DNA of 64,000 nucleotides from Phycisphaerales bacterium (GCA_029260555.1 JAJDCZ010000058.1:1-64000), one strand, 5' to 3'; positions 16,351-25,738 are shown, counted from the first letter of the stretch. Notes: generated by a model not told the origin, from the sequence alone. Numbers and translations: made by a program.

Positions 16351-19300
16351 ATGCAGGGCGAAAAGAGAAACAGGCCAACGACTCGGATGTTGATGGTTGC
16401 GGGATTGGCGTTAGGGATGATGGGCGGGTCTGTATGGGCTCAGCAGGATGACCAGGTGAGTGCTGAGGATCAGACGGTATCGGCACAGGCACAAACACAG
16501 ATTGATGAGGAGATGATTCGAGCGGCGTTGCCTGATCTTTCCATGATGTTTGCCAAGGCGATGGCTGGGGGGCCTGCAGCACCCAAGCAGGAGTTCACGC
16601 CTTACAAGAAGGTGATTGAAGGCTACACCAAGGTGACTTCTTCGGCGGATGGTTCAAGGAGTTTTTACACGCTTTGGAAGCGCACCAAGGATGGGCAGAT
16701 GCTTGCAGAGCTGCCTCGCAACTTTGCCAGCCAGAAGATTTTCATGGGGTGGTCCATTTCCAGCGGCATTCCTACTGCGGGCGTGCAGGTTGGCGATCTT
16801 TATGCCTACTGGAAACGGTTTGACAAACAGCTTGCGTTGGTGCAGCCTAACTTTGCGTTTCGGACGACGGGTGATGCTGAGTCCAAGGCTGGTCTCAAGC
16901 GTGTGCATACGGACCGTGTGGTTTTGAATGTGCCGATTTTGACGATGAGCCCCAGTGGCGGGCCTGTGATTGATCTAGATCAGCTTTTGGTTGGTCGTGC
17001 GGGCGAGTTTTTTGGTGGGCGGGTTCGTGGTGCTCAGACATCGCTGATTTCGATCGCCAATGCCAAGGCGTTTCCTGAGAATGTCGAGGTTGCGTTTACG
17101 GTGCCTTTGGCGGACGGTCAGTTTTCGACGCTTTCGTATTCGATCAGCAATCTGCCTGAGAACACGGGTTACAAGCCACGGGCAGCAGACGCCCGGATTG
17201 GTTATTTCGTGACCAGTTATGTCGATGTTGGCAAGCCTGGTAATGAGGAGACGCACACGAGGTATATCAATCGCTGGCGTCTGGAGAAGGCTGATCCGAG
17301 TTTGAAGTTGAGTCCGCCCAAGGAGCCGATTGTTTTTTATATTGAGCACACCACACCGGTGCGTTATCGCCGATGGGTTCGTGAAGCGTTGACGATGTGG
17401 AACAAGGCGTATGAGGCGGTGGGGATTGTGAATGCGATCGAGGTGTATCAGCAGGATGCGCGGACGGGTGCGCATATGGAGAAAGACCCGGAGGATTCGC
17501 GGTATAACTTTATTCGCTGGACGAATGCGGGTATGGGTTTTGCGATTGGGCCGAGCCGGGTGCATCCCAAGACGGGGCAGATTCTTGATGCTGACATTGT
17601 GATGGATGAGGGTTTCATTCGTTCGTATGCGAGGTGGTATCGCAAGTTGTTGCCTCAGATCGCGATGGAGGGCTTTGGGCCTGAGACGATTTCGTGGCTT
17701 GAGAAGAACCCGAGGTGGGATCCACGGGTGAGGCTTGCATCGCCAGCAGAGCGTGAGCAGGTGATGCTGGGCATTCAGCAGCAGCGGATGATGCGTATGG
17801 CCAATCTGGCGGTGGCGCATCCGGCGGCCAACAGTAGTGTTCAGCTCATGGGTAGCGGACAGTACGATGGTCTTGCGGGGCGACTGAGCCAGATCAATGG
17901 CGGGTGTATGGATGCCATGATGCGCAGCATGGATGTGGCGTTGTTCAATACTTTTGGGAATGAGATTCTGGGTGATGAGGGGCATCGGAGTCTGGCTGAG
18001 CCGCCGGAGGATGATGGCGATGATATAGATTTGGGTGACATTCCGTTGCCTGATGATTTGCCGCCAGAGATGAAGGCGATGATTCTGGCGAAGCTCAAGG
18101 AGATGAAGGCTGCGGGTCAGCTTGATGGTCTTGAGGAGATGATGGCTGAGAAGAAGGCCAGCGAACCCGAAGAGCCTGAAGCTGATGATGACGATGGTGA
18201 AGATGAAGACGAGGCTGACAAGGGTGATGATGAGAAGGAGGAGATGCTTGATGGTCTGCCTGAATCATTTATTGGGCCACTGATCCGCGATGTGCTGATG
18301 CACGAAGTTGGTCATACGCTGGGGCTTCGCCATAACTTCAAGGCATCGACTGTTTATGAACTGAGCGAGATCAACTCGGCGGAGATGAAGGAGTTGCCTA
18401 ACACTGGCTCGGTGATGGACTATAACCCGGTGAACATTAACTTTAAGGATGGTCCAGAGCAGGGTGCGTACACGATGATGGACATCGGTACTTATGATTT
18501 CTGGGCGATTGAGTATGGCTATACGATGAAGAAGGGTGATCTGAAGAAGATTGCTTCGCGTGTGGCTGAGAATGATCTGGCGTATGCCACGGATGAGGAC
18601 ACCTGGGGTCCGGACCCGCGGGCACGCCGATTTGATTTTGGCAAGGATCCTTTGAACTACGCGGATTCAACCATGCGTCTGGTGAAGGATTTGCGATCCA
18701 AGCTGCTCGAGTCAGCGGTGAAAGATGGCCAGAGCTGGGAGAAGGTGACCGAGGGTTACAACATTCTGCTGGGTCGTCAGATTACTGCGATCAGCATTGC
18801 CGCCAACTGGGTGGGTGGCAGCTATGTCAACCGCGATCGCATGGGTGATCCTGGTGGGCGCGATCCCATTGAGAACATTCCACCTGAAGTGCAAAGGCGT
18901 GCGATGAACTTTGTGATTGACAATGCGTTCAATGATGAAGCGTATGGTCTAAGCTCTGAGTTGTTGAACAAGATGAGCTTGGACAAGTGGTGGGATGTTG
19001 AGAACTTCATGTCGCTGTTTGAAGATCCTACTTATCAGGTGCATGATCGGATTATGGGTATTCAGGCGTCTTCTTTGACGCAGCTTTTGAATCCGATGAC
19101 GCTTCGGCGCGTGTATGACAACGAGTTCCGGGTGCCTGACAGTGAGGAGGCATTGACGCTTCCGGAAGTGATGTTTACGATTTCTGATGCGATCTGGTCG
19201 GAGCTTGATGACGGGCCTGATGGCAAGAAGTACACCACGCGCAAGCCGATGATTTCGAGTTTGAGGCGGGATTTGCAGCGTGAGCATCTGGAACGGATGA

Positions 19301-19587
19301 TCGATCTGATTCTGCCCAAGAGCCAGTCGGGTGCTGCGTCCAAGCCTATTGCGAACCTGTCGCTGATGAAGCTTCGTGAGATCCAGGGCAAGGTTGACCA
19401 CATTTTGACCAGTGGCAACGCTTCGCACCTTGATCCGTACACAGCAGCTCACCTGAGCGAGGCGGGTATCCGCATCGCCAAGGTGCTCGATGCACAGTAT
19501 CTCTACAACACCGACGATATCTCCAGTGGGCCAAGTCTGCCCAGCTTCCTGTTTGGTTTGCAGCAACAACAACAGCAGGGACGATAA
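16351..19587 (+). CDS. Secreted zinc-dependent metalloprotease (met-zincin, DUF5117/DUF4953 type)
   Basis: Large exported peptidase, 1078 residues. A signal peptide with hydrophobic core 13-26 and a VWA cleavage site after residue 30 is clear. The zinc site is H651-E652-V-G-H655-T-L-G-L-R-H661, the extended met-zincin motif, with the Met-turn SVMDYN around M689. The N-terminal half resembles the DUF5117/5118 domains that accompany this peptidase in Bacteroidota and Planctomycetota. A very acidic insert (about 551-630) lies directly before the catalytic helix, and the protein ends in a short glutamine run. Location is presumably periplasm or outside. Substrate unknown. It is followed by a strong terminator at 19617. 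Confidence 0.88.
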   Translation: MQGEKRNRPTTRMLMVAGLALGMMGGSVWAQQDDQVSAEDQTVSAQAQTQIDEEMIRAALPDLSMMFAKAMAGGPAAPKQEFTPYKKVIEGYTKVTSSADGSRSFYTLWKRTKDGQMLAELPRNFASQKIFMGWSISSGIPTAGVQVGDLYAYWKRFDKQLALVQPNFAFRTTGDAESKAGLKRVHTDRVVLNVPILTMSPSGGPVIDLDQLLVGRAGEFFGGRVRGAQTSLISIANAKAFPENVEVAFTVPLADGQFSTLSYSISNLPENTGYKPRAADARIGYFVTSYVDVGKPGNEETHTRYINRWRLEKADPSLKLSPPKEPIVFYIEHTTPVRYRRWVREALTMWNKAYEAVGIVNAIEVYQQDARTGAHMEKDPEDSRYNFIRWTNAGMGFAIGPSRVHPKTGQILDADIVMDEGFIRSYARWYRKLLPQIAMEGFGPETISWLEKNPRWDPRVRLASPAEREQVMLGIQQQRMMRMANLAVAHPAANSSVQLMGSGQYDGLAGRLSQINGGCMDAMMRSMDVALFNTFGNEILGDEGHRSLAEPPEDDGDDIDLGDIPLPDDLPPEMKAMILAKLKEMKAAGQLDGLEEMMAEKKASEPEEPEADDDDGEDEDEADKGDDEKEEMLDGLPESFIGPLIRDVLMHEVGHTLGLRHNFKASTVYELSEINSAEMKELPNTGSVMDYNPVNINFKDGPEQGAYTMMDIGTYDFWAIEYGYTMKKGDLKKIASRVAENDLAYATDEDTWGPDPRARRFDFGKDPLNYADSTMRLVKDLRSKLLESAVKDGQSWEKVTEGYNILLGRQITAISIAANWVGGSYVNRDRMGDPGGRDPIENIPPEVQRRAMNFVIDNAFNDEAYGLSSELLNKMSLDKWWDVENFMSLFEDPTYQVHDRIMGIQASSLTQLLNPMTLRRVYDNEFRVPDSEEALTLPEVMFTISDAIWSELDDGPDGKKYTTRKPMISSLRRDLQREHLERMIDLILPKSQSGAASKPIANLSLMKLREIQGKVDHILTSGNASHLDPYTAAHLSEAGIRIAKVLDAQYLYNTDDISSGPSLPSFLFGLQQQQQQGR

Positions 19588-19616
19588 CGCAGGTTGGTAA
19601 ACCAGAGACTTTTCAC

Positions 19617-19649
19617 GCGGGCTGCTCTTTTGGGGCGGCCCGCTTTTTT
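19617..19649 (+). terminator. Intrinsic terminator after the metalloprotease
   Basis: GCGGGCTGC (19617-19625) pairs with GCGGCCCGC (19635-19643), nine pairs including one G-T, loop of nine, followed by six T at 19644-19649. It lies 30 bases after the stop codon and only 21 bases before the next start codon. Confidence 0.85.
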
Positions 19650-19670
19650 CTTTGGGCGTACCGTCTGGGC

Positions 19671-20465
19671 ATGGACAACGAACGACCGAAGCTGCGGGTG
19701 GTGCACCATCTGGCGCGCGTGGGAGGCACGCTGATTTGCCGATGCCTGGGGTGCATGCAAGGCGTGGCGATGTTCAGCGAGGTTCACCCCTATGGGGCAG
19801 CACTGGGGATCAAGATCTTTGATCCTCTATATCAGGCGCGCACATGGTTTGGCTTGATTGATGAGGAAGAGCAGGAACAGGCTGAGACGCTCAGCTTTGG
19901 TGACAAGATCAGTTTGATTCATGAGCGGTGTGAGCAGCGCGGGTTGGCGATGATCTATCGGGACTGGACGCACCTTGATTATTTGGGCAAGCCTTTTGTT
20001 ACAGATCCGCCGATGCGAATGCGCACGCCTGAGGCGCTGGGGGATCGGTTTGAGCTGGTGCGGACAGCGACGGTGCGTCATCCGGTGGATTCATGGTTGA
20101 GTCTGAGGCGGATTGGTGTGTTTGAGAAGCTTTCGCCGGGCGAGTTCATGCCGGGGTATCGTGTGTTTGCAGAGGAAGCGCGGGAGATGGGGTTTGTGCG
20201 TTTTGAGGATTTTGTGAAGGGGCCTGATGAGTGGCTTGGTGTGCTTTGTGAGCGGCTTGAGTTGGAGTTTGATGGGTCGTATGAAGAGCGGTGGATGGAG
20301 TACAAGACGATTACGGGGGATGGGTCGGGGAGCCGGGCATCTGATGAGAAGCAGATCAAGGCGCTGAAGCGTCGGAAGGTGAAGCCTGAGGTTCTGGCAG
20401 CGTTTGCGAGGTGTCCGGATTATTTGCCAGCATTGCAGGCTTTGGGCTATACACACGCGGGGTGA
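19671..20465 (+). CDS. Sulfotransferase-like P-loop protein
   Basis: 264-residue protein with the PAPS-binding pattern of sulfotransferases. An N-terminal strand and loop HHLARVGGTLICRCL (12-26) takes the place of the 5'-phosphosulfate loop. TATVRHPVDSWLSL (132-145) matches the 3'-phosphate motif (R136, S141). A tail helix region follows. It probably transfers sulfate from PAPS to a carbohydrate or protein acceptor in the cytosol. Only 21 bases separate the start from the upstream terminator, so its promoter must overlap that hairpin or it depends on read-through. It converges on a second sulfotransferase gene (20578) across a gap holding a G-run tract and a hairpin. Confidence 0.7.
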   Translation: MDNERPKLRVVHHLARVGGTLICRCLGCMQGVAMFSEVHPYGAALGIKIFDPLYQARTWFGLIDEEEQEQAETLSFGDKISLIHERCEQRGLAMIYRDWTHLDYLGKPFVTDPPMRMRTPEALGDRFELVRTATVRHPVDSWLSLRRIGVFEKLSPGEFMPGYRVFAEEAREMGFVRFEDFVKGPDEWLGVLCERLELEFDGSYEERWMEYKTITGDGSGSRASDEKQIKALKRRKVKPEVLAAFARCPDYLPALQALGYTHAG

Positions 20466-20485
20466 TTTGGTTTTTCGGTGAGATT

Positions 20486-20548
20486 GGGGTGGGTGGGGGT
20501 GGGTGGGGGTGAGTAAGACACTACTGCGCTGTTTTGCAGCGAGTAGTG
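20486..20548. other. G-quadruplex-prone tract plus 12-bp hairpin between convergent genes
   Basis: Five G-runs (4, 3, 5, 3 and 5 long) separated by single T bases occupy 20486-20509. Directly after, 20519-20548 can fold as CACTACT, bulged G, CGCTG, loop of five, CAGCG, AGTAGTG: twelve pairs. No T-run follows on either strand, so it is not a canonical intrinsic terminator, but its place between convergent stop codons suggests a shared 3'-end element. Confidence 0.5.
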
Positions 20549-20577
20549 GCACCCAGAAACGAGCACGGTTGAACTAT

Positions 20578-21324
20578 CTAGTAGTTAAAGCGGGTAAGGG
20601 CGTTGCTGAAGGCGTCTTTGAAGGATTGTTCAAGGCCTGGGGTGATGGTGTTGAGTGATTGGCCGGTGAGTCCGGAGTTGACGAAGCGGATGCCCTGGTT
20701 GAGTTGCTGTTGGCTGCCTCGAAAGAGTGAAGGTTTGTCGCTGGATTTTTCCCGGGTTTCAAGTTGTTTCATTGAATCGAACGAGGCGTGGTGGATTGCG
20801 TTTTTGAGTTTGTCGGGATCGATTTTGATGTCAAGAAAGCGCAGGATGTCTGAGAAGGTTTTTTCGGGTGTGCTGTGGAGGTCTTCGTACTGAACCAGGT
20901 GGACCTTGAAGCGTTTTTGGTCCAGCCAACTGTTGGTGTGTTCATGCCAGGAGCCAAAGCCCATGTGTTTCCAGGCGGGGTCGCCTCTGAAGTTGATGAA
21001 GGCTTTTGCGTAGGTTAGTTGATCGACCTGATCGTTGGTGAGCCTGAGAAAGCGGTATGCGCTATAGAGGATGTCCCGGGGGTTTCGGACGACATAGATG
21101 GCGCGGTCGGTCTGATCGATGAGTGGGTGAGAGGGTGAGAGGGCGAAGTGGGTTTTGATGAGAAGCGGGCGGGGGAGGTTCAGGTTGGGGTTGCGATGGA
21201 GGTCGGGGATGGAATCATTGACGGCAAGGCTTGAGGTGATTGGGCCTTGGGAGTAGGCGTAGAGGAAGAAGCGGACCCAGGTGCTGCCACTTTTGGGGTA
21301 TGAAGCGATCCAGTGGATACTCAT
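20578..21324 (-). CDS. Sulfotransferase domain protein
   Basis: 248-residue cytosolic sulfotransferase of the PF00685 type. PAPS-binding 5' loop YPKSGSTW at 9-16, a KTHF element at 57-60, and the 3' motif VVRNPRD at 78-84 followed by ILYSAYRF. YEDL near 145 is the usual later conserved turn. It transfers sulfate from PAPS; the acceptor is unknown. The ATG has GGAG seven bases upstream. It lies 21 bases after the stop of the next sulfotransferase gene on the same strand and closely resembles it at the start (both ASYPKSGxTWVRF), so the pair probably arose by duplication. It is the last gene of the GT41/sulfotransferase run. Confidence 0.9.
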   Translation of the reverse strand: MSIHWIASYPKSGSTWVRFFLYAYSQGPITSSLAVNDSIPDLHRNPNLNLPRPLLIKTHFALSPSHPLIDQTDRAIYVVRNPRDILYSAYRFLRLTNDQVDQLTYAKAFINFRGDPAWKHMGFGSWHEHTNSWLDQKRFKVHLVQYEDLHSTPEKTFSDILRFLDIKIDPDKLKNAIHHASFDSMKQLETREKSSDKPSLFRGSQQQLNQGIRFVNSGLTGQSLNTITPGLEQSFKDAFSNALTRFNY

Positions 21325-21345
21325 GGGGGTGCTCCAGCGGCGGCA

Positions 21346-22101
21346 TCAGGATTGGTATTGCAGGTTCAGCAATGTTTCTGCAAAGTGATCCTGAAAAAGT
21401 TCTTCCAGACCTTCGCCCAGGTGGTCGAGGGTTTCGGCGTGTTGAGCTTTGTTCATGAAGCGTCGGTCTTGAGCTGTGGAAAGTGCGCCGCCGAAGATGG
21501 CGGAGAACTTGCCTTCTGTGCGTTCGGCTTCTTCGAGTTTTTTGACATTGGAAAACTCTGAGGCTTGGACAGCGGCGGCGACTTTTTCTTCGTCGATGGG
21601 GGCAGCGATGAAGGTGAGGATTTTTTTGAGGCAGGTAGCAGTATCCAGCTTGAGGTCTTCGTATTTGATCATGAGGCAGGGCATGGCGGGTCTGGCAGCC
21701 CAGGAGAGGACATGCTCGGTGATGGACCCAAAGCCAAGTGATTTCCAGCGTGGATCGCCGAGATTTGTAATAAAATCTCGAGCGTATTTTTCGGGATTAA
21801 CATTGTCATCGCCGAGCTGGGTGTAGTTGAGATTTGACAGCAGGACATCGCGGGGATGGCGTACGATGTAGACGAAGCCTGCAGACTGAGAGGCGTAGGG
21901 GTGCTGATCGCTCCACTTCATGTGAGTTTTGGCAAGAATGTTGGCTTCGGTTTCTTCCGGGAGTTTGTAGACATGGATATCGGGGATGGCTTTGTTGATG
22001 TCGTTGCTGTCTTGGACGCTACCGAAGAGGTAGTTGTAGAGCAGGAAGCGAACCCAGGTGTTGCCTGATTTTGGATAAGAAGCGAGCCAGATGATCTTCA
22101 C
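21346..22101 (-). CDS. Sulfotransferase domain protein, coupled to TPR-GT41
   Basis: 251-residue PF00685 sulfotransferase. YPKSGNTW at 9-16, AKTH at 57-60 and VRHPRD at 80-85 are the PAPS-binding motifs, followed by a KYEDLKL turn. The GTG at 22101 is chosen because it overlaps the stop of the upstream TPR-GT41 gene (GTGA), has GGAGA about eight bases upstream, and puts the first strand (MKIIWLASYPK) at the N-terminus exactly as in its neighbour. A longer reading to 22149 would add an unrelated 16 residues. The translational coupling to a protein-glycosyltransferase-like gene is the main hint to function: sulfation of the same protein or glycan. Acceptor not known. Confidence 0.9.
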   Translation of the reverse strand: MKIIWLASYPKSGNTWVRFLLYNYLFGSVQDSNDINKAIPDIHVYKLPEETEANILAKTHMKWSDQHPYASQSAGFVYIVRHPRDVLLSNLNYTQLGDDNVNPEKYARDFITNLGDPRWKSLGFGSITEHVLSWAARPAMPCLMIKYEDLKLDTATCLKKILTFIAAPIDEEKVAAAVQASEFSNVKKLEEAERTEGKFSAIFGGALSTAQDRRFMNKAQHAETLDHLGEGLEELFQDHFAETLLNLQYQS

Positions 22102-23933
22102 GATGAAATCTCCGTGGTGTTGGATTGTTGTTCGCACCAGGTGCGCCACATTTGTTGATACGCCTGTTCGATGTCTTGTGTAAACGAAACAGCATTACAG
22201 AGCGAGGCGTTTTTCAGTGTGTTTCTGAGCGATGCTCGAAGTGTTACGAGCCGATCGGTGTCGTTTGCCAGTGCGATGGCTTTTTCAGCATAGGCATCAG
22301 GTGAATCTGTGATGAAGTCTTCAAGCCCGAGGTTTGTCAGCAGGCTGACACCTACGCGACTGGCGTGGACAGCACCCATTTGGGAGATGACGGGCACACC
22401 CATCCAGAGGGCTTCGCAGGTGGTGGTGGTGCCATGGTATGGGAAGGTATCCAGCGAGAGGTCGATCTTGTGATAGACAAGAAGGTGATCGCGGGTGGAT
22501 TCGACGCGGCCCATGAGAACCAACTGGTCATCTATAAGCCCGGCATCGGCAAAGCGCCGGGCATAATCAGCAGCGAGGGCTTTGTCTGAAAGGGCGGTGT
22601 TTTTGATGAGCAGGCGGGCACCGGGCACAGCAGCGACAATGCGCGACCAGAGTTCGATGGTGTGCTGGGAGATTTTCTGAAGGTTGTTGAATGAGCCGAA
22701 GGTTATGGAACCGGTTTCAAGTGCGGGCAGGGTGTTGGGTTCGGGAGCATCCTTTGGCGGTGTATAGCACAAGAAGCAATCTGGCAGCCTGTAGGGGGTT
22801 TCGACCATCAAGGTGGTTGGGTCAGTTGGGTTTGAGGGGTCGGGGGGGTCGGGGGGGTCGGTGAGGTTGTCGACGATTCGATAATCGATCGCGGCGACGC
22901 CTGTGGTGTTGGGGTAGCCCAGGTAGGTGACCTGAACGGGAGCGGACTTGGCATTGAGAACGGTGAGGCGGTTGCCTGAGGATTGGCCATTGAGTTCGAC
23001 GAGGATGTCGATGTTGTCTGCCAGGATGCGTTTGCTCAGCCCGATGTCGTCCAGAGCGTGGTAGTCGGTCCAGTGGTCAGCGAGTTTTTTGAGTTCTTCG
23101 GTGGTGTTGTCGGGGTAGCGGGTGGTTGAGTAGCAATGGATGGAGAAACGATCATGGTTGTGGTTTTCGAGGATGGGTCTGAGGAAGTAGGCGACTGAAT
23201 GGGTTTTCAGATCGCCTGAGAGGTAGCCGATGCGGATGGGGCGATGGGGATCCGGGGTGTTTGGGAACTGGCGCTTTGGGGTGGGTTGGGCTTGTGTGAG
23301 AAGCTGGCCATAGGCCTGGTGGGCCTGGAAAATCTGCTCGGGGGTGCAGGTTGTGGCGTAGTTCATGATGCTTGCCAGTTGATGCCTGAGCCCGATGTGA
23401 TTTGGATGCTGGGCGATGGTTTGCTCGAGCAGCTGGGCAGCTTCGTTGGGTCGGCCCATGTTCATGTAGAGCATGGACAGGTTGCCTTTGGGCTCGGGCT
23501 GGTTTGGGGCGCATTGGACAGCCATTTTAAATGCGGATTCAGCGCCGGCGTAATCTGACACGCGGATGAGATCAAGCCCCAGGCTGTTGTGGGCCAGATA
23601 TGAGTTGGGTTCAAGCTCAATGGCGCGGTTGTGTGCCTGGATGGCATCTTGATGTCGCTCAAGAGCGTAGAGCATGTTGCCTCGGGCTTGATGGGGGGCA
23701 CCGATGTTGGGGTTGGCCTTGATTGCCTGCTCAAAGTAATAGAGCGCCTGCTCAGCGTGGCCTTGCTGAAAGTAGATGATCCCCATGACATGGTTGGCGC
23801 GGGGGTTCATGGGGTGCTTGGTGAGGACACGGCGCAGCATGTTTTGTGACTGTTCAAGATTGCCCGCCTGCATGGCGAGCATGGCGTTGCGTACAGCCTG
23901 ATCTGCCTTTGACAATCCCGGAGCGCTGCTCAT
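22098..23933 (-). CDS. TPR / GT41 O-GlcNAc-transferase-like protein (copy 1)
   Basis: 611-residue protein with TPR repeats at about 10-185 and a GT41 (SPINDLY/OGT-type) catalytic region at about 232-600. Visible GT41 features are RIGYLSGDLKTHSVAYF (H245 at the OGT His558-like position), FGSFNNLQK (K420 at the OGT Lys842-like position) and HGTTTTCEALWMGVPV (500-515), then HASRVG. The family transfers GlcNAc, or other sugars from nucleotide donors, to Ser/Thr of proteins in the cytosol. The ATG at 23933 overlaps the previous stop (ATGA); a reading to 23987 is less likely. A Pro/Asp-rich insertion (359-373) follows the NLTD motif and is absent from copies 2 and 3. Confidence 0.87.
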   Translation of the reverse strand: MSSAPGLSKADQAVRNAMLAMQAGNLEQSQNMLRRVLTKHPMNPRANHVMGIIYFQQGHAEQALYYFEQAIKANPNIGAPHQARGNMLYALERHQDAIQAHNRAIELEPNSYLAHNSLGLDLIRVSDYAGAESAFKMAVQCAPNQPEPKGNLSMLYMNMGRPNEAAQLLEQTIAQHPNHIGLRHQLASIMNYATTCTPEQIFQAHQAYGQLLTQAQPTPKRQFPNTPDPHRPIRIGYLSGDLKTHSVAYFLRPILENHNHDRFSIHCYSTTRYPDNTTEELKKLADHWTDYHALDDIGLSKRILADNIDILVELNGQSSGNRLTVLNAKSAPVQVTYLGYPNTTGVAAIDYRIVDNLTDPPDPPDPSNPTDPTTLMVETPYRLPDCFLCYTPPKDAPEPNTLPALETGSITFGSFNNLQKISQHTIELWSRIVAAVPGARLLIKNTALSDKALAADYARRFADAGLIDDQLVLMGRVESTRDHLLVYHKIDLSLDTFPYHGTTTTCEALWMGVPVISQMGAVHASRVGVSLLTNLGLEDFITDSPDAYAEKAIALANDTDRLVTLRASLRNTLKNASLCNAVSFTQDIEQAYQQMWRTWCEQQSNTTEISS

Positions 23934-25738
23934 GATTGCTTTGCTTTCCCTAAAGCCGTTTCTTGCTGATTGCACCAGTCTTGCCACATGGTTCGGTAGA
24001 GGCTTTCGAGTTTTTGGCAGAACCCGGGTTCATCGCACAAGGGCGAGGAGATGAGTTGGTTTCGCAGGCTCATGCGCTGCTCGCTCAGAAGCTCCTGGTT
24101 GTTGGCGAGGGTGCAGGCGCGGTCGATGTAGCTCTGGATATCAGGGGTGATGTTGTCGTTGAGACCTGTGGTGTTCAGGAGGCTGGTACCGACGCGACCG
24201 GCGTGCATCTTGCCGGTGAGTGTGACGACGGGTACGCCCATCCAGAGTGCTTCGCAGGTGGTGGTTGTGCCGTTGTATGGGAAGGGGTCCAGGGCGATGT
24301 CGACCTGGCTGTAGAGTTCCATATGTTCAAAGGTTGTGGGGACATTGGCTTTGAACAAGATGCGATCGCCAGCGACGCCAAGGGATTCAAAGAGATTGCG
24401 GAAGCGGTCCTGGAGTTCTTCAAAGCGGAAGAAGTGGTTTTTGAGCAGGAGTTTGGAGTTGGGTATGTTGGTGAGGATGGTTGCCCAGGCTTGTGCGGTT
24501 TCGGGCGAGAGTTTGGAGAGCATGTTGAATGAGCCGAAGGTAATGAAGCTGTTGGAAGTGCAGGGCGATGGGGCGGGATCGGGGATGCCATCGGGCGGGC
24601 GATAGCAGAGGAAGCAGTCATCCATGCGAGCGAGTTTTTCGACGACCAGGGCATCAGCATCGGGGGCGGGGTCGGTGTGATGATCGACGATGCGGTAGTC
24701 GATGACGGGTATGCCGGTGGTGTTGGGGTAGCCGAGGTAGTTGATCTGGATGGGGCAGGGTCTGGGGCAGAGTGCACGCAGGCTGTGGCCATAGGTTAAT
24801 CCTGCCAGATCGACAGCGATGTCGATTTGATCAGCCTGAAGCTGGCTTGCGACACGATCAGCTGAGAGATCAGTGATATCGCGCCATTGGTCGGCGGCTT
24901 CCATGAGGCGTGCGGAGACATGGTCTTTTTTGCGGCCGCCGAAGAAGTTGGCGTAACAGAATACTTCGACCTGATCCCGGTTGTGATGTTCAACGAGGGG
25001 TTCGAAGAAGTATGCAACGGAATGTTCGCGCATGTCTGGCGAGATGTAAGCGATTTTCAGACGGCGATCAGGGTCAGGGTCGTTGGTGATTTCAAGTGGT
25101 GGGTTTTTGGACTCCTGATAGAGCATTTGGCCGAAGTTTTTGTGCGCCTGGCAGACTTCCTGGGGGGTTGCCCGGGTGGAGTAGTTCATGCTGGTCGAGA
25201 GCTGGCCTCGGATACGGCGGTTTTCGCCGACGATCTCAAGACCCTCTTTGAGTGTTGCGACCGAATCATCAGCGGAGCCTGTCACGAGCAGGAAGCGAGC
25301 CTGTTCGACGCGGAGGTCGGGGTCATCGGGGACTTGTTGTATGCCATTGGTATAGGCATTGGCACCTCGCTGAATCTGGAGTGCCTTGAGGCAGGTGTCG
25401 GCGAGCAGTTTGTGAGCTTTGGCGATTTTGGGTTCACTTTTGGCAACCCGATCGTAATGATCGCATGCTTTGGTGTAGTCGCCTTGCAGTGTGCGTACAT
25501 CGCCCATGGATTTCTGGAACATGGGGTTGTCGGGCTGGAGTTGCATGGCTCGCTCGAGGAAGTAGACGCCTCGGTCTTTTTGATTGGCAGCGATGAGCAG
25601 AGAACCCAGGAGATGGTTTGCTTCGGCGTGGCCCGGGTTCTGCTGGAGAACGGGCTCGAGCACCTGGATGCCCAGGCCGTGCTGACCTTGTCTGAGATAG
25701 TTCAGCGCCTGCATGAGTTGTGGGTTGATGTTGGTCAT
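23930..25738 (-). CDS. TPR / GT41 O-GlcNAc-transferase-like protein (copy 2)
   Basis: 602 residues with the same plan as copy 1: TPR helices in the first 190 residues, then the GT41 region. Key stretches are KIAYISPDMREHSVAYFF, FGSFNMLSKLSPE (the Lys842-like lysine is kept) and PYNGTTTTCEALWMGVPVV, followed by MHAGRVG. Probably cytosolic with UDP-sugar donor. It shares order and motifs with its neighbours but differs clearly in TPR sequence, so the three are old paralogues that could recognise different partner proteins. It starts 24 bases after copy 3 ends, with no obvious Shine-Dalgarno, and overlaps copy 1 by four bases. Confidence 0.87.
   Translation of the reverse strand: MTNINPQLMQALNYLRQGQHGLGIQVLEPVLQQNPGHAEANHLLGSLLIAANQKDRGVYFLERAMQLQPDNPMFQKSMGDVRTLQGDYTKACDHYDRVAKSEPKIAKAHKLLADTCLKALQIQRGANAYTNGIQQVPDDPDLRVEQARFLLVTGSADDSVATLKEGLEIVGENRRIRGQLSTSMNYSTRATPQEVCQAHKNFGQMLYQESKNPPLEITNDPDPDRRLKIAYISPDMREHSVAYFFEPLVEHHNRDQVEVFCYANFFGGRKKDHVSARLMEAADQWRDITDLSADRVASQLQADQIDIAVDLAGLTYGHSLRALCPRPCPIQINYLGYPNTTGIPVIDYRIVDHHTDPAPDADALVVEKLARMDDCFLCYRPPDGIPDPAPSPCTSNSFITFGSFNMLSKLSPETAQAWATILTNIPNSKLLLKNHFFRFEELQDRFRNLFESLGVAGDRILFKANVPTTFEHMELYSQVDIALDPFPYNGTTTTCEALWMGVPVVTLTGKMHAGRVGTSLLNTTGLNDNITPDIQSYIDRACTLANNQELLSEQRMSLRNQLISSPLCDEPGFCQKLESLYRTMWQDWCNQQETALGKAKQS

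Noticed and set aside
16975-17985. 336-codon reverse open frame opposite the metalloprotease
   Set aside because: Same compositional effect; the forward frame contains the signal peptide and zinc site.
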